A stretch of DNA of 64,000 nt, taken from contig NW_024468260.1 in NCBI RefSeq assembly GCF_002104995.1, positions 496,001 through 560,000 on the forward strand, in the 5' to 3' direction. Source of the DNA: Linderina pennispora. Its lineage: Eukaryota; Kickxellomycota; Kickxellomycetes; Kickxellales; Kickxellaceae. The translations under genes and the position numbers were made by a program. A model generated the notes under the pieces. The model worked only from the letters and a program-made list of their open reading frames with translations. It did no database searches and was not told the DNA's origin. This document shows positions 31,138-41,275 of the stretch, piece after piece; within the stretch, counting starts at the first letter, position 1; each line of letters opens with the position of its first letter.

Positions 31138-34100
31138 ATGGTTTCGAAGGCGCAGACCCGATCCGAGGAGGCACCACACCGACTGCACCACTATTGCAGC
31201 CACAGCCATATGCGCGATCGGCTGAAATCGTCCGGCTCGCGCAGTACCGACATGTGCCTGCCGTGCAAACGCCAGCATGTAATCGGAGCATTTTCACGGG
31301 TGCGGCGGGTGCCTACACGGCTGCTATCGACGCTATCGCTGAGCAGCCACCATCATGGTCCGAGCGGGTGCACAGCCGGGGCCAACGCAGGTGTGGCAAG
31401 TGACGGCGATCTGCATACAGATTCGCTTGAATCCAAGGTGTATCCCGTGTACTCTGCGCGCCCAGCCGTGTGTCTCTCGTCGCATGCGGATGCGCTGGCT
31501 GATCCGGGCTATGTGCCTCTGCCGCATGTGCCACCTGCACTGGCTGCTGGTTGTTCGCTGATGAAGACCACATCGCGAGGCATTCATGCACGCAATTTTC
31601 GCCTGGACATCGCCCAGCAGCGGCTGACATGGGATTCGCGCAAGAAGAAAAAGCTCGCTCATGGTAAGTTTACAAACACAGTCTATTTTCGGTGCTCAGA
31701 GAGAGGCCTGGGTGGAAAAATGGGCTCAATTCTTGGAGGACGACTGCGAATAACTTCTCCGGGCCGAGTATATCCCCCGCTTTTCCAATTACGAATGCAC
31801 TGGTGAAGGCTCACCAATGCGTTCGTAATTGGGTGGTATATTACGTGCGCAGCTCACGCCCAGCGGCTGCTGCAAAAAAACGAAGCGAGGGGATTGTCCC
31901 GGCCACTCGGGTGCATAACAAGCTCGCCGATGCTTGGGAGTCCTTTTTTCTGGTGGGATCCGCGGCCCTGCTCTGTCGCCCATCCCTACATGTTTGCGTT
32001 GGATGGGCAACGGCAGCCGTGCAGGAGGCGACATCTGAATATCTACAATGGGCGTACTTGTCACACTCGCTCCCCCCCTTTGTCGCCTTGTTCTGTTGCT
32101 GTTGCTGCTGCTGCTGCCGCTATCCAAACGACCGAGCCTCCGCATTGGTCGCCCCCTACCCTCAGTCCTCTATATCTCCGCTCTATCCACCCTTTTGTTC
32201 TCCTTGTCGCATTGTATGCACAGCCAACCAGCAACTAGACACAATGCTTGCTGCAGCAGTTGCAAAGCGAGTCCTTCGGGGATATATCCCTCGCCTATAA
32301 TGGCCGGATTCTCTGTTACCGAACAGGCTATCCTCTTCCCTCTCTCAGTTGCGGGTATCTCCTGCCACAACAACAAAACAGCATAAACAATAACAACAAC
32401 AGCGGCAGCATCGCCGCTCATCCTCGCTGCTCATCCTCGCCACAGCGAGAGCCTATTCGTGCCCGCCACTGCTATCCTTATCACTCCGAGCTGCTGCTCG
32501 CTACCGATTGCCCGAAAAGGGGATTTCGCCAAAGAGCGGTGGCTCTTGTCCAATACATACCATGTGACTTCCCATGGAACTGCAGCTTCTCCTGCGTGCT
32601 AATTTGTCCCATCGGCCTTGTATGTAGTCGATCTCGAGCGCATCATTGAGGTCCGTGTCGGCGAGGAAGCGCTGTGGTCAGTAGGCGACCCCGCCTGTCT
32701 GCCCAACCGCACCAAAAATCTGTTTACCATCGTATACTACCAGCAGATGGCCATCAGGTCCCTGTGTCTGTGCGCAAGCACCGAGTCTCTGTTCCGCGAC
32801 TGGGTCGTAACACTGAACGCGCTGGTGGCGAATCGCCAGCCGGTGTCGACGCTGCCGCTGTTTGAGCGGTGGCGGATGATCACCATCAACCGCCAGTGGT
32901 GGGAATCAGACACATCGGGGGACGCAGCCACCGACGCGCTGACATTTGTTGAGAATGCATTCATCGCGTCACGCACCAGCCCGCTGACCACCGCCCCGTC
33001 ATCTAATGCATCTTCTATGCTGGCCCTGTCCGCCGTTTCCCACGATGTCCCTCCACCCATAGCCCGAGCCATGTCCCGGCCAGCCTCTCCGGTTAAGCAG
33101 CTGCCACACAGGCTCGGCAGTATGGTGGGGCTACGTGCCTTGCAGCTGCATCCGTCGCTGCCGCCACCGCCACCGCCGCTGCTGACGCGCGCGCTTGAAA
33201 TGGTTCCGCAGCGCGTGGGGTGTTGCGACGAAGTGGTCAACGACCTGGTCGAGGCGGCGATTATGTGCCAAGCACGACCCGACGTGGCTGCCATTTATAG
33301 CAACCTGGTCACATCGGCATTGATGCAGGAGGCGGCCAAGAACTCGCTCAAGCAGCGTCAGCGTCGCGTGGCAGTTGTACCCAGCACCGGCTTTGGGGAC
33401 AAGCAGTTCCGGATTGGCGATGACGATGACGATGACAATGACGAGGATGATGGCGAGGACGAGTTTGGGGATTTTGAGCCGTCGATTTACACAGATTCTG
33501 CCGAGTCATCAGTGCACCGCCCCTCGGAGCTAACGCTGCCGATGTTTGCGCACTTTGTGCGTGAGGAGCAGGACGAGCAGGTGTCGGATGCCGAGGTTGA
33601 GCGGCGATTTGATGCGTTCACGCGCACCGAGGGTCAGGAGACTATGACGCCATTCGAGTTTGAGGCATATCTGCTGTCGCTTTACAACTCGATGGACTAT
33701 GTCGAGGGGGACTATGCGAACAGCTCGGACAGCAGCGACGGCCGCAGCACACTGTCTGAGCACGCCGAGCTGGCCAACATGGACGAGCCGCTCAACCACT
33801 ACTACATTGCGTCATCGCATAACACGTATCTTTTGGGGATCAGCTGGTCGGAACCTCGTCAGTTGACGGGTATGTGAACGCTCTGCTCCGCGGCTGCAGG
33901 TGTCTTGAGTGTAAGTGACTAAGAGCATGAATTTTAGGGGATGAGGGGACAGGGGAGGGGTAGCGGGAAAATCTGGAGCACATCATACGTGGTCCGCCCC
34001 GCCCCAACCATGTACATGCATGTCGGCTAACACGTACGCTTGGATCTGTAGTGGATTGTTGGGACGGGCCTTCTAAATGCCCAATTATAAGCCACGGCCG

Positions 34101-36194
34101 TACACTGTAAGTACACGAGTTTTTCCAACACGGGGATTTCGGATGTGTGATGCGTGTGTTAATTATGCTGTTGCATATCGCTGTGAAGAATTCAGATGTG
34201 GCAGTGCACATACAAATCTGGATTGCATTCTGTTTTGTTTCGCATTTCCAAATATAGAAGTGGCCAATTGGGTGTTGCAAAGATATATGCATGGTCACAT
34301 GGATTATGCGATGGTTGTCTTTCTCTCACCACCTCGCTGTTTCCGATTGGGGCAATTTCTCGGAGGGGGGGGACACATTAGAGAATGGGAGCGGTGTGGG
34401 AATGAAACACAGATTTAATGCGTGGTGTAGTTTTCTAAAAAGACGTTTCTCGCCAAATATCTACCATGTAGCACAACCCGGATCTTGTTTGAGGATGCCA
34501 TCATTGCTATTGCAAAGTATGCGTTTGCAGTGTCGCCGTACCCGGTGATTCTGTCGCTGGAGACACACTGTACAGTGGAGCTGCAGGTAAAAATGGCAGA
34601 GCTCATGGTCGAGCATCTGGGCGACTATCTGCTCACCGAGCCCCTCAATGAGGACGAGACAGAGCTGCCGACGCTGGAGCAGCTAAAGTACCGGATTATT
34701 ATCAAAAACAAGGTGCTGGAGGAGCACGCAAGCCGCAGCAACAGCCGGCGGTCGTCGATCATCGGGATCCAGCCGTCAGCATCGGCCGGCACGCAGACGC
34801 AGCAGCACCTTGCTGGCGGAGGGGCCTGTGAAAGCAAAGGGTGGCAAAATTGCGCCGGAGCTGTCGCAGCTGATCACGTACTGCAAGGCGCAGCACTTTG
34901 AGAGCCTGGAGGAGAATCTGGCAGCATATGACCAGGTGTCGTCGATTGATGAGAAGACGTCCGGCAGTCTGATCCGGAACCAGCGGGCCAAGTTCGTAGA
35001 GTTCAACTCGGTTCAGATGACGCGGGTGTACCCGCACTACAGGCGCATTGGGTCATCGAACTTTAACCCGATCAGCCACTGGAATGTCCGGGTGCCAGAT
35101 GGTGGCGATGAACTACCAGACGCACGACCGCGCAATGGAGATATACGAGGCGATGTTCCGGCGCACGCACAATGCCGGATATGTGTTGAAGCCGCAGCAC
35201 TTGGTTGCTCCGTCGCCGGCGGTGTCGTCGTCCTCGTCGACATACTCAAGGTCGTCGTCGGATAGCAGCAGCGACATGAGTCATCCGCGGCCGCTGGCGA
35301 GTAATCCGGCAGCACACCCGCGGCGTGCGACGGTTCACCTGACGCTGTTTGCGGCATACAATGCGGCTCGCAGCACCGGGCATGTGGGCAATGCCGGCGC
35401 AGCGACGGACTCGGGGTTCCGGCACAGCGGCGGGACATACTTTGACATGCCGTCGACGCCGCGAGCGCTGTCGCGGCCGCCCTCGACAATCGCCATGTTC
35501 CGTGCAGAGCCGAACCAGCTGGCGCTGGACTCGTTTGCATTCGGCAGCCCGTCGCTAGCGGCAGCGCAGGCGCCCGGCGGCAGTGGGTTCCTGACAAGCA
35601 GCACAATGACGCCGTCAGTGCTGTCGGCGCGCGACTACCCTGCAGCGGCCGGGACACCATATGCCGCGGTTCCGAGTGGAGATCGAGCTGATCACCGATG
35701 GCGGAGTGGGGAAGGGCGGGGGTCTGACGGCGACGCACAGCTCGGTGGAGGACCTGACGGCGCTGGCATCGGCGCTGAACTCGGCGCCGGGCTCGCCGAC
35801 GCTGAACGCACAGCACCTGACGTCGTTTCCGTTTGGGTCGGCGGCAGGCACGGGCGGGGCGTCGGCCGTGGTGCCGCAGCCAGCACTGCATAGTCTGGTG
35901 TTGGGACGCAGCCGGTACTGCACACGCAACGGCACAGTTAGCTGCGGGGTGGTGCGGTGGCGGGACGAGCACGTGATGCATATGGTGAGAGATCCAGATA
36001 TGGCGTTTGTCCGGTTTGCAGCGTTCGAGGACGACCAGGAGGTGGCATCGGCGTGCATTCTGGTGGCAGCGCTCAAAAATGGACACCGGTTTATTGAGCT
36101 CGGGGAGAGCGACAAGCACCGGCTGTCGCGGCCGATCTGCCTGCTTGTGCATGTGCAGGGGCCAGCGCACTCGCGTGGAGCAAGAACACCGTGA
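31138..36194 (+). CDS. PLC1: phosphoinositide-specific phospholipase C (PLC1 type); four frame changes
   Basis: Hydrolyses PI(4,5)P2 to IP3 and diacylglycerol at membranes. Exons: 31138-31663, 32628-33910, 34052-34106, 34472-36194; introns of 964, 141 and 365 nt, all GT-AG. Order of domains: PH ([20 protein letters not shown] across the first intron to [14 protein letters not shown]), an acidic Asp/Glu run, EF-hand-like region, X-box with catalytic His in [10 protein letters not shown] and ISHGRTL, Y-box ([25 protein letters not shown]), C2 ([10 protein letters not shown]...[13 protein letters not shown]). Frame changes: -1 near 33835, directly after HNTYLLG; +1 near 34806-34825, 35084-35092 and 35655-35665. 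The -1 could be one lost G in a G run. The start at 31138 follows a pyrimidine leader; all four exons join in phase apart from these sites. Confidence 0.88.
31785..31832. repeat. 22-bp inverted repeat with 4-nt loop inside PLC1 intron 1
   Basis: The arms 31785-31806 and 31811-31832 are complementary at 20 of 22 positions, with loop AGGC (31807-31810). In the sense transcript one of the two differences is a U-G wobble and the other a C-A mismatch, so a strong hairpin is expected. It lies about 120 nt into a 964-nt intron, several times longer than most others in the window. Confidence 0.85.
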
Positions 36195-36399
36195 AAACAA
36201 AATGTTGGCGGCGATCAGCAGAAACTCTAAAAAACATTTCCAGAAACCAAAATTTTATCCACTTGTGTACAATTTTTACCACATAATTATATCAATCATC
36301 ATTAGCAGCGATGGCGACGACGACGACGACGACAAGTATATTCATGAGATAAACTAAACTACATTACACGAGGAGGAGACTATTCGAGTCTTTTTATTT

Positions 36400-37065
36400 T
36401 CAGTGCTCGTACGGCGGCGGCAGATTGCGTCTCTCGTACGGCGGCAGCTGCGCGTCATCCAGATCAGGCACAGGCACCGCCCTCGCCCTGGCAACAATGC
36501 CCAGATTAAGCCTCTTGTCCCTAGTAAGGTCATGGTCGCCGCATCTACACCTCTCCAGGACCTCTGCGACGTCGCTCAGCAGCACGCCCTGCGGCACCGT
36601 GACCCTGAGCAGCGGGCGGAACTCGCTGGCGCTAAATGCCCGCTGCGCCCGCACCACAACCTGCCTCTGCCCCATGTCCCACCAGCCCGCCAGCCGGTCG
36701 TAGCTGCGGTCCCTGTACATCTCCACCACCAGCCCGCCGTTCCCGCACGGCACGTTCACCGTGCACAGGCTGGTGCGTGTCTGCTGCACAAGGAACCCGT
36801 GGATCTGCCTGGCGCTGCCCAGACACGCAAACATGGGCATCGACGGCGTCAGCGTTATCGTGTCGGGCAGGGCCTCCGGCTGCACCAGATGGCCGCCGTA
36901 CGGCAGCCCAAAGGTGCCCTGCAGGAAGCCGAAGCGCAGCGGTGCGCGGTAGCGAGGCGGCGAGGCGAAAATGTACGCGAAAAACTGCGCCAGGCTGTCC
37001 AGGGCTGAGGCGAAGTAGGCGGATAGCGTGGTCCAGAGCGGCGGGGGGTTGATCGGCGATGTCAT
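36400..37065 (-). CDS. orphan PPxY-tailed protein, GFLQGTFGLPYGG family, copy 2
   Basis: A 221-residue paralogue of the protein at 14500-15165. It shares GFLQGTFGLPYGG (about residues 47-59) and the block EFRPLLRVTVPQGVLLSDVAE (about 141-161). It ends LPPYERRNLPPPYEH, giving an LPxY and a terminal PPxY motif. Unlike copy 1 it carries an extra amphipathic/hydrophobic N-terminal segment (LWTTLSAYFASALDSLAQFF) that may anchor it to a membrane. I chose the ATG at 37065; the frame stays open to 37281, but the upstream part is low-complexity and looks like leader. Intronless. The function is unknown; WW-domain binding is inferred from the PPxY motifs. Convergent with PLC1, 205 nt apart. Confidence 0.75.
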   Translation of the reverse strand: MTSPINPPPLWTTLSAYFASALDSLAQFFAYIFASPPRYRAPLRFGFLQGTFGLPYGGHLVQPEALPDTITLTPSMPMFACLGSARQIHGFLVQQTRTSLCTVNVPCGNGGLVVEMYRDRSYDRLAGWWDMGQRQVVVRAQRAFSASEFRPLLRVTVPQGVLLSDVAEVLERCRCGDHDLTRDKRLNLGIVARARAVPVPDLDDAQLPPYERRNLPPPYEH

Positions 37066-37347
37066 GATACAAATGAAAAATGCGTAGGGAAAGGGAAGTG
37101 AGGGAAGAAAAACAGCGGTGTACAGTGGAAAGAAGGGAGGAGGGAGTTTTTTTATAAAGCACCTGTCATACTCGGGGGGCTGCAGAACTGCATGTGTTTT
37201 ATTTAGTGCATTAAGCGTTTTGCTACAGCGTCGTGTTTGGCAAATGCGCCGCTCGCTTTGAACAATCGCCCTGAATAGCAAGAGCCAACTAGTGCGCGCA
37301 TTTCCGGATACAGGAGCAGCTACAGGTGGCTTGTTGTTGCAGCCTAC

Positions 37348-40300
37348 CTAGCGCTTTAGCACGAACCGGAACAAGGCCTGCTGGCCGCTGGCAAGCACAA
37401 TCCGGTCAACCATTTCCTGTCTTTTCCCGGCTGCACCGGCCAATGCCCAGTCACCGTAAACACGCAAAACACCAGTGGCATTGGCCAGAATACTCGCCGG
37501 CACATCAACCGTATACCCTGCAATGGCCTGCAGTCTCACAAGCACATCGAGGCTACCTGTTTGCAGCTCCGCCCTCACCCCCACCATCCTCAGGCCCTCC
37601 ACCGCCGACGCCAGTGGGGCAAGCATACCAAGTGCCAGCCGCTGCTGCTCTGTTCTGGCCGGCGACAGAAACACCAGCATGGGGGAATTCAGCAGCACAT
37701 TGCGCCTGGCTGCCATGTCTGGCTGCAGGTCCAGGAAATGCGAAACAGCTGCTGGTGTGTGGTCAGTCAGGGGCACCGACATGCCACGGAAGTCGTTGCC
37801 GGTCATGCTGCGGTGCAGCATGGTCTCCAGCGTATTGGGGGAAGGGCACGTGACGCCCATCGCCTGCCGCGCATGCAGAGCCAGTCTGCCGGGCAGCCCT
37901 ACATGCGACACCGCCGGGTAGTAGTTGCCGGGGATCGGCGCGAACCGGCGGTACCGGCGCATGACCACGTCCACGCCATCGTACGTCTCGAACCGGCACC
38001 CCAGCAGATCGTCCAGGGGCCCGGCGCCCTGCAGCTCAAACTGCGCGATAACCTCGCGGTTATCCTTAGCCGTCAGCACCGCGGTGCTCTGCAGCATCGG
38101 CGAGTCGCCACACAAACGATACGACAGCCGCGTGCGCTCATCCACCTGCACGTAGGCGGTGTCGCAGAGCTTTCCGCGGTGCAGCTCAAACTCCAGATTT
38201 TGCGCAGCCAGCGGGCGCGAGTGCCATGCAGGCCGCAGGAACATTGCCAGCACTGTAGCCAATGCCACGCCGTATATGCAGAGTATGCACTGGCGTATCT
38301 GCCACCGCTGCACGCCTGCCAGCAGGTACCCGACCAGGAATGCAGGGGCTACTAGCCACACGAGCCGCTCTCCCTGCGTCCACTGCGTCAGCAGCGAAAT
38401 GCTGCATACCTGCGCGGCAAAATACGTAAACCACAGGCCCAGTACACCGCCCAGTGCCATGGGCAGTGCCCGCACCAGCCTTCCCTTGGGCGGGTCCTCG
38501 GGCTCCACCGTGCCTTCGTCGCTGCGCCAGCTAACCAGCCGATCATAGGGCTCCGGCGACGATGCGACGGCGGTCGGCGACCGGCTGCCCGACCCATACG
38601 GCATCTGCGGAGACTTGGCAGTGGCATTCGCCGCAAACAATCCAGGGACTCGCACCGTTTGCGGCACTAGGCCGGCGAGCCGCGAGTCAGCTAGCCAGTC
38701 GCTGTTGATTAGCACTGCAACCGCCAGGCCCGCGCTCAGACAGCCGCCAGCCACATAAAAGACCAGCGCATACATCAGCATAAACGAATGCATGATGTAT
38801 GCACCCGACGCCTGCACATGTGGATTGGCAAAGTACTCGCGCAGCCCATGCACTACCACATGCTCCACCCCGTCTTGCATGACCGCGATGCGGATGCGAC
38901 GGTCACGAGTTGCCGCCAACCGCACCCGCACATTGCCCTTGTCCAGCACCGCCGCATGCAGATGCCGCTGCGGCTCCGCCCGCTCGCCAGAAACCGCGGA
39001 CCCGCCAGTCAGCATGTAGCTGCGCAGGCCAAACGCCGGCACATTGCGCGCAACAAACTCTGCCACGAACGCGTCGCGCGCGTCATTGGCGACTACCTCC
39101 ACTGCCACCGGCCGACCTGCGTCATCCACCACTGCAATTTTGCGCGTATGCACCAGCAGCCGCACCACCGAGTCCTGCGGCTCCAGCGCATTGGCGTTGG
39201 TCACTGTGATTTGCTGCATGCAGCCCGCATCCGAGCAGACTCGGCGCGGCACCTCCAGCAACGCGCGCTGCCGCGACTCGCCCAGCGCATCGAGTTCTTG
39301 CGCCCGCCGCGCCGCCGTATTGTACGCCACCGGCTCGGTCTGCTTGGAGCGAGCCGCCATCAGCGACTCTCTTACGGTCTTTGCTTGGAGATCCTGGCCG
39401 CTGGCAAGTGCCAGCGCGTGTTGGCCGGCCAGCAATGCTACGCGGGCCGCGCGCTTCAGCCGGCTGACGTAGTCATGGAAGGCTGCGTCGGTGCACGTGC
39501 CTGTGATCGCGTCGTGGTGGTATCCAATGGCCACCTGCTTGCGGGCAAACTCCATCTGCTGCTCCAGCTCCATCCACGCGTCGCTCAAGGCATTGCGCAG
39601 CCGCGCCATCGCCAGCAGCACCTCTGCGTGCTGCACAATCTGCTCGGTGTCGCGCACCAGCCATTTCAGATACGGCCGGGTGGTCAGCATGCCGCTCCAG
39701 TACTGCTCGTACGGCTTGTCCTGGTACGGATACATGTCGCCCGAGAACTCCTGCAGCTGCCCGCGCTCCCTCTGCAAGTGCGGGTCGATTGCTGCAAAAT
39801 ACTCGGTCATGGTTGAGTACTGCGCATTGATCGCCTGCCACGCTCCCCGCTCGGTGCTGCCAATGTATGCCAGCAGTTTGTCCAGGCACTGGAATGCCCG
39901 CGCTGCACGCACGTACCGGAAGTCGTCGCCCATCATCACCAGCACGTGACCGTGGCCCGGATACTGTCTAACCTGCCGCATTGCGAACCTCCGCAGCTCC
40001 TCGGCTAGTTCCACCACATTGCATTCCTCGGTGTTGTCAAAGTCAAAGTTGCTGCTGGGCGCCGCATAATGCACCGACAGGAAATGCGTCAGCACCGCCG
40101 GCTGCTCCGGATGCCTTTCCGACCGCCACAGGAACTGCAGCCCGGCGTTTCTGGCAAACTCGTACTGGTCGCGGTACGCCATCCGGCCCATCACCAGCTT
40201 CCGGTACCCAAAGCCCGCCAGCAGATATGCCATGCTCTGCATGTGCCCGAAATTGTCGATCTGCCAGCCGATGCTGGCGCTGGCGTTCAGCTGCTGCTGG

Positions 40301-40833
40301 AGCGCCCGCCGCCCCACATCCACGATGCTATTGTGCGCCCACCACGTCGCCAGGCCCTCGTCCGGGCTGACATACGTCCCGCCCACAAACTCCCACTGCC
40401 CACGCCTCACCAGCTCCCCCAGTGCCTGCCGCCACGTCAGATTCCCCACTGTGCTGCGCTGGTCGCCCTCCTCGTCCATCCACATGTCTACGAACGCCAG
40501 GTCTCCCCAGATAAACCGCCGCTTGTTGTCTGCAAACAGCTCCTGGACCACCGACCGCATTACCTGGTGCACTGACTTGTCGTAGTACTGCCGGAAACTC
40601 AGGTTCCACCCGATGTCCGAGTGCGAGTGCGGCACTATGTGCAATGTCAGCTGCTGGGGTAGTGCTGGGACCGCCGTATCGCGCATTGTCGGCGGCATCG
40701 GCTCGCCGAACCATGGCGCCCAGGCTGGCTTGCCAAACGGCAAAACCTGCGTGTTGGAGAGCACCAGAATCCACAGCATCAGTGTGCCCAGGAGCACTGT
40801 GCCGCGCCGCAAGTATCGCCGAGGTACTAGCAT
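37348..40833 (-). CDS. GH38 alpha-mannosidase with internal multi-helix membrane insertion
   Basis: 1161 residues, intronless. A short cytosolic tail and signal-anchor helix (about residues 11-29) suggest a type II secretory-pathway protein. GH38 motifs: HIVPHSHSDIGW (zinc-binding His69/Asp73 region), GWQIDNFGHM with the predicted nucleophile Asp193, and YHHDAITGT (His439-Asp441). The C-terminal beta region resumes with NLEFELHRGKLCDTAYVQV and PGNYYPAVS. Between ASGAYI (residue 680) and residue 875 lies a segment absent from classical GH38 enzymes, containing about four hydrophobic helices (about 682-708, 789-815, 824-841, 847-866) and a Ser/Pro linker. GH38 members trim N-glycans in Golgi or vacuole. 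Catalytic residues appear intact, so activity is likely. The insertion is genuine coding sequence by codon use and lack of stops over 3.5 kb. Confidence 0.9.
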   Translation of the reverse strand: MLVPRRYLRRGTVLLGTLMLWILVLSNTQVLPFGKPAWAPWFGEPMPPTMRDTAVPALPQQLTLHIVPHSHSDIGWNLSFRQYYDKSVHQVMRSVVQELFADNKRRFIWGDLAFVDMWMDEEGDQRSTVGNLTWRQALGELVRRGQWEFVGGTYVSPDEGLATWWAHNSIVDVGRRALQQQLNASASIGWQIDNFGHMQSMAYLLAGFGYRKLVMGRMAYRDQYEFARNAGLQFLWRSERHPEQPAVLTHFLSVHYAAPSSNFDFDNTEECNVVELAEELRRFAMRQVRQYPGHGHVLVMMGDDFRYVRAARAFQCLDKLLAYIGSTERGAWQAINAQYSTMTEYFAAIDPHLQRERGQLQEFSGDMYPYQDKPYEQYWSGMLTTRPYLKWLVRDTEQIVQHAEVLLAMARLRNALSDAWMELEQQMEFARKQVAIGYHHDAITGTCTDAAFHDYVSRLKRAARVALLAGQHALALASGQDLQAKTVRESLMAARSKQTEPVAYNTAARRAQELDALGESRQRALLEVPRRVCSDAGCMQQITVTNANALEPQDSVVRLLVHTRKIAVVDDAGRPVAVEVVANDARDAFVAEFVARNVPAFGLRSYMLTGGSAVSGERAEPQRHLHAAVLDKGNVRVRLAATRDRRIRIAVMQDGVEHVVVHGLREYFANPHVQASGAYIMHSFMLMYALVFYVAGGCLSAGLAVAVLINSDWLADSRLAGLVPQTVRVPGLFAANATAKSPQMPYGSGSRSPTAVASSPEPYDRLVSWRSDEGTVEPEDPPKGRLVRALPMALGGVLGLWFTYFAAQVCSISLLTQWTQGERLVWLVAPAFLVGYLLAGVQRWQIRQCILCIYGVALATVLAMFLRPAWHSRPLAAQNLEFELHRGKLCDTAYVQVDERTRLSYRLCGDSPMLQSTAVLTAKDNREVIAQFELQGAGPLDDLLGCRFETYDGVDVVMRRYRRFAPIPGNYYPAVSHVGLPGRLALHARQAMGVTCPSPNTLETMLHRSMTGNDFRGMSVPLTDHTPAAVSHFLDLQPDMAARRNVLLNSPMLVFLSPARTEQQRLALGMLAPLASAVEGLRMVGVRAELQTGSLDVLVRLQAIAGYTVDVPASILANATGVLRVYGDWALAGAAGKRQEMVDRIVLASGQQALFRFVLKR

Positions 40834-41275
40834 CGGCAGCTTTTTTGTATGGGTAGTGAAAAAAAGCAGATAAAATAAGTCTGCAGAGAAAAAAAGAGTT
40901 GAAGTGCAGGAACTGTTCAGTGAAACGTCAAGAGTGGTCTGGGTTTAGCGAAAAGGCTTTGGCCCATGTGGCGGAAAAACAAATCAAAGGCATCGCTTGC
41001 GCCCCGAGCCTCCACCTATCCCCATGTCCTTTTCCGTGCCTTTTTTGAGTGGATCCGTGCACAAACACTGCCGCTTCTTCACTTGCTGCTTATCGTCGAT
41101 TGACTGGCCTGCCACGAAAATCACATCACTGCGGCTAGGTCATTTGGGTGCATATCCCAGCAGGCAGTCTGTCTACCTAGCGGCGTTTTTATAACGTCCT
41201 CTGCCATCTATACATGCAGCAAACACATCTACCAAGAGAACCGCTATACTCGGAGGTTGCCTGAAACATTTCATT
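40834..41275. other. intergenic, mannosidase promoter side
   Basis: 440 nt between the mannosidase start and the first lipase stop, with A-rich tracts next to the mannosidase ATG. No gene or repeat is seen. Confidence 0.5.

Noticed and set aside
19900-35665. A T-ATG pattern (frame-0 TAT followed by G) at several frame-change sites, considered as a frameshift signal
   Set aside because: In NPL4 the conserved Y-E-P after one TAT shows the change occurs downstream of it, and other sites (BET3, RAD4, PUS7) lack the pattern.
35037-36200. A 387-codon minus-strand frame opposite the PLC1 Y-box/C2 region
   Set aside because: Composition is Arg/Ser/Cys/Pro-rich noise, while the plus strand carries clear PLC motifs across several frames.
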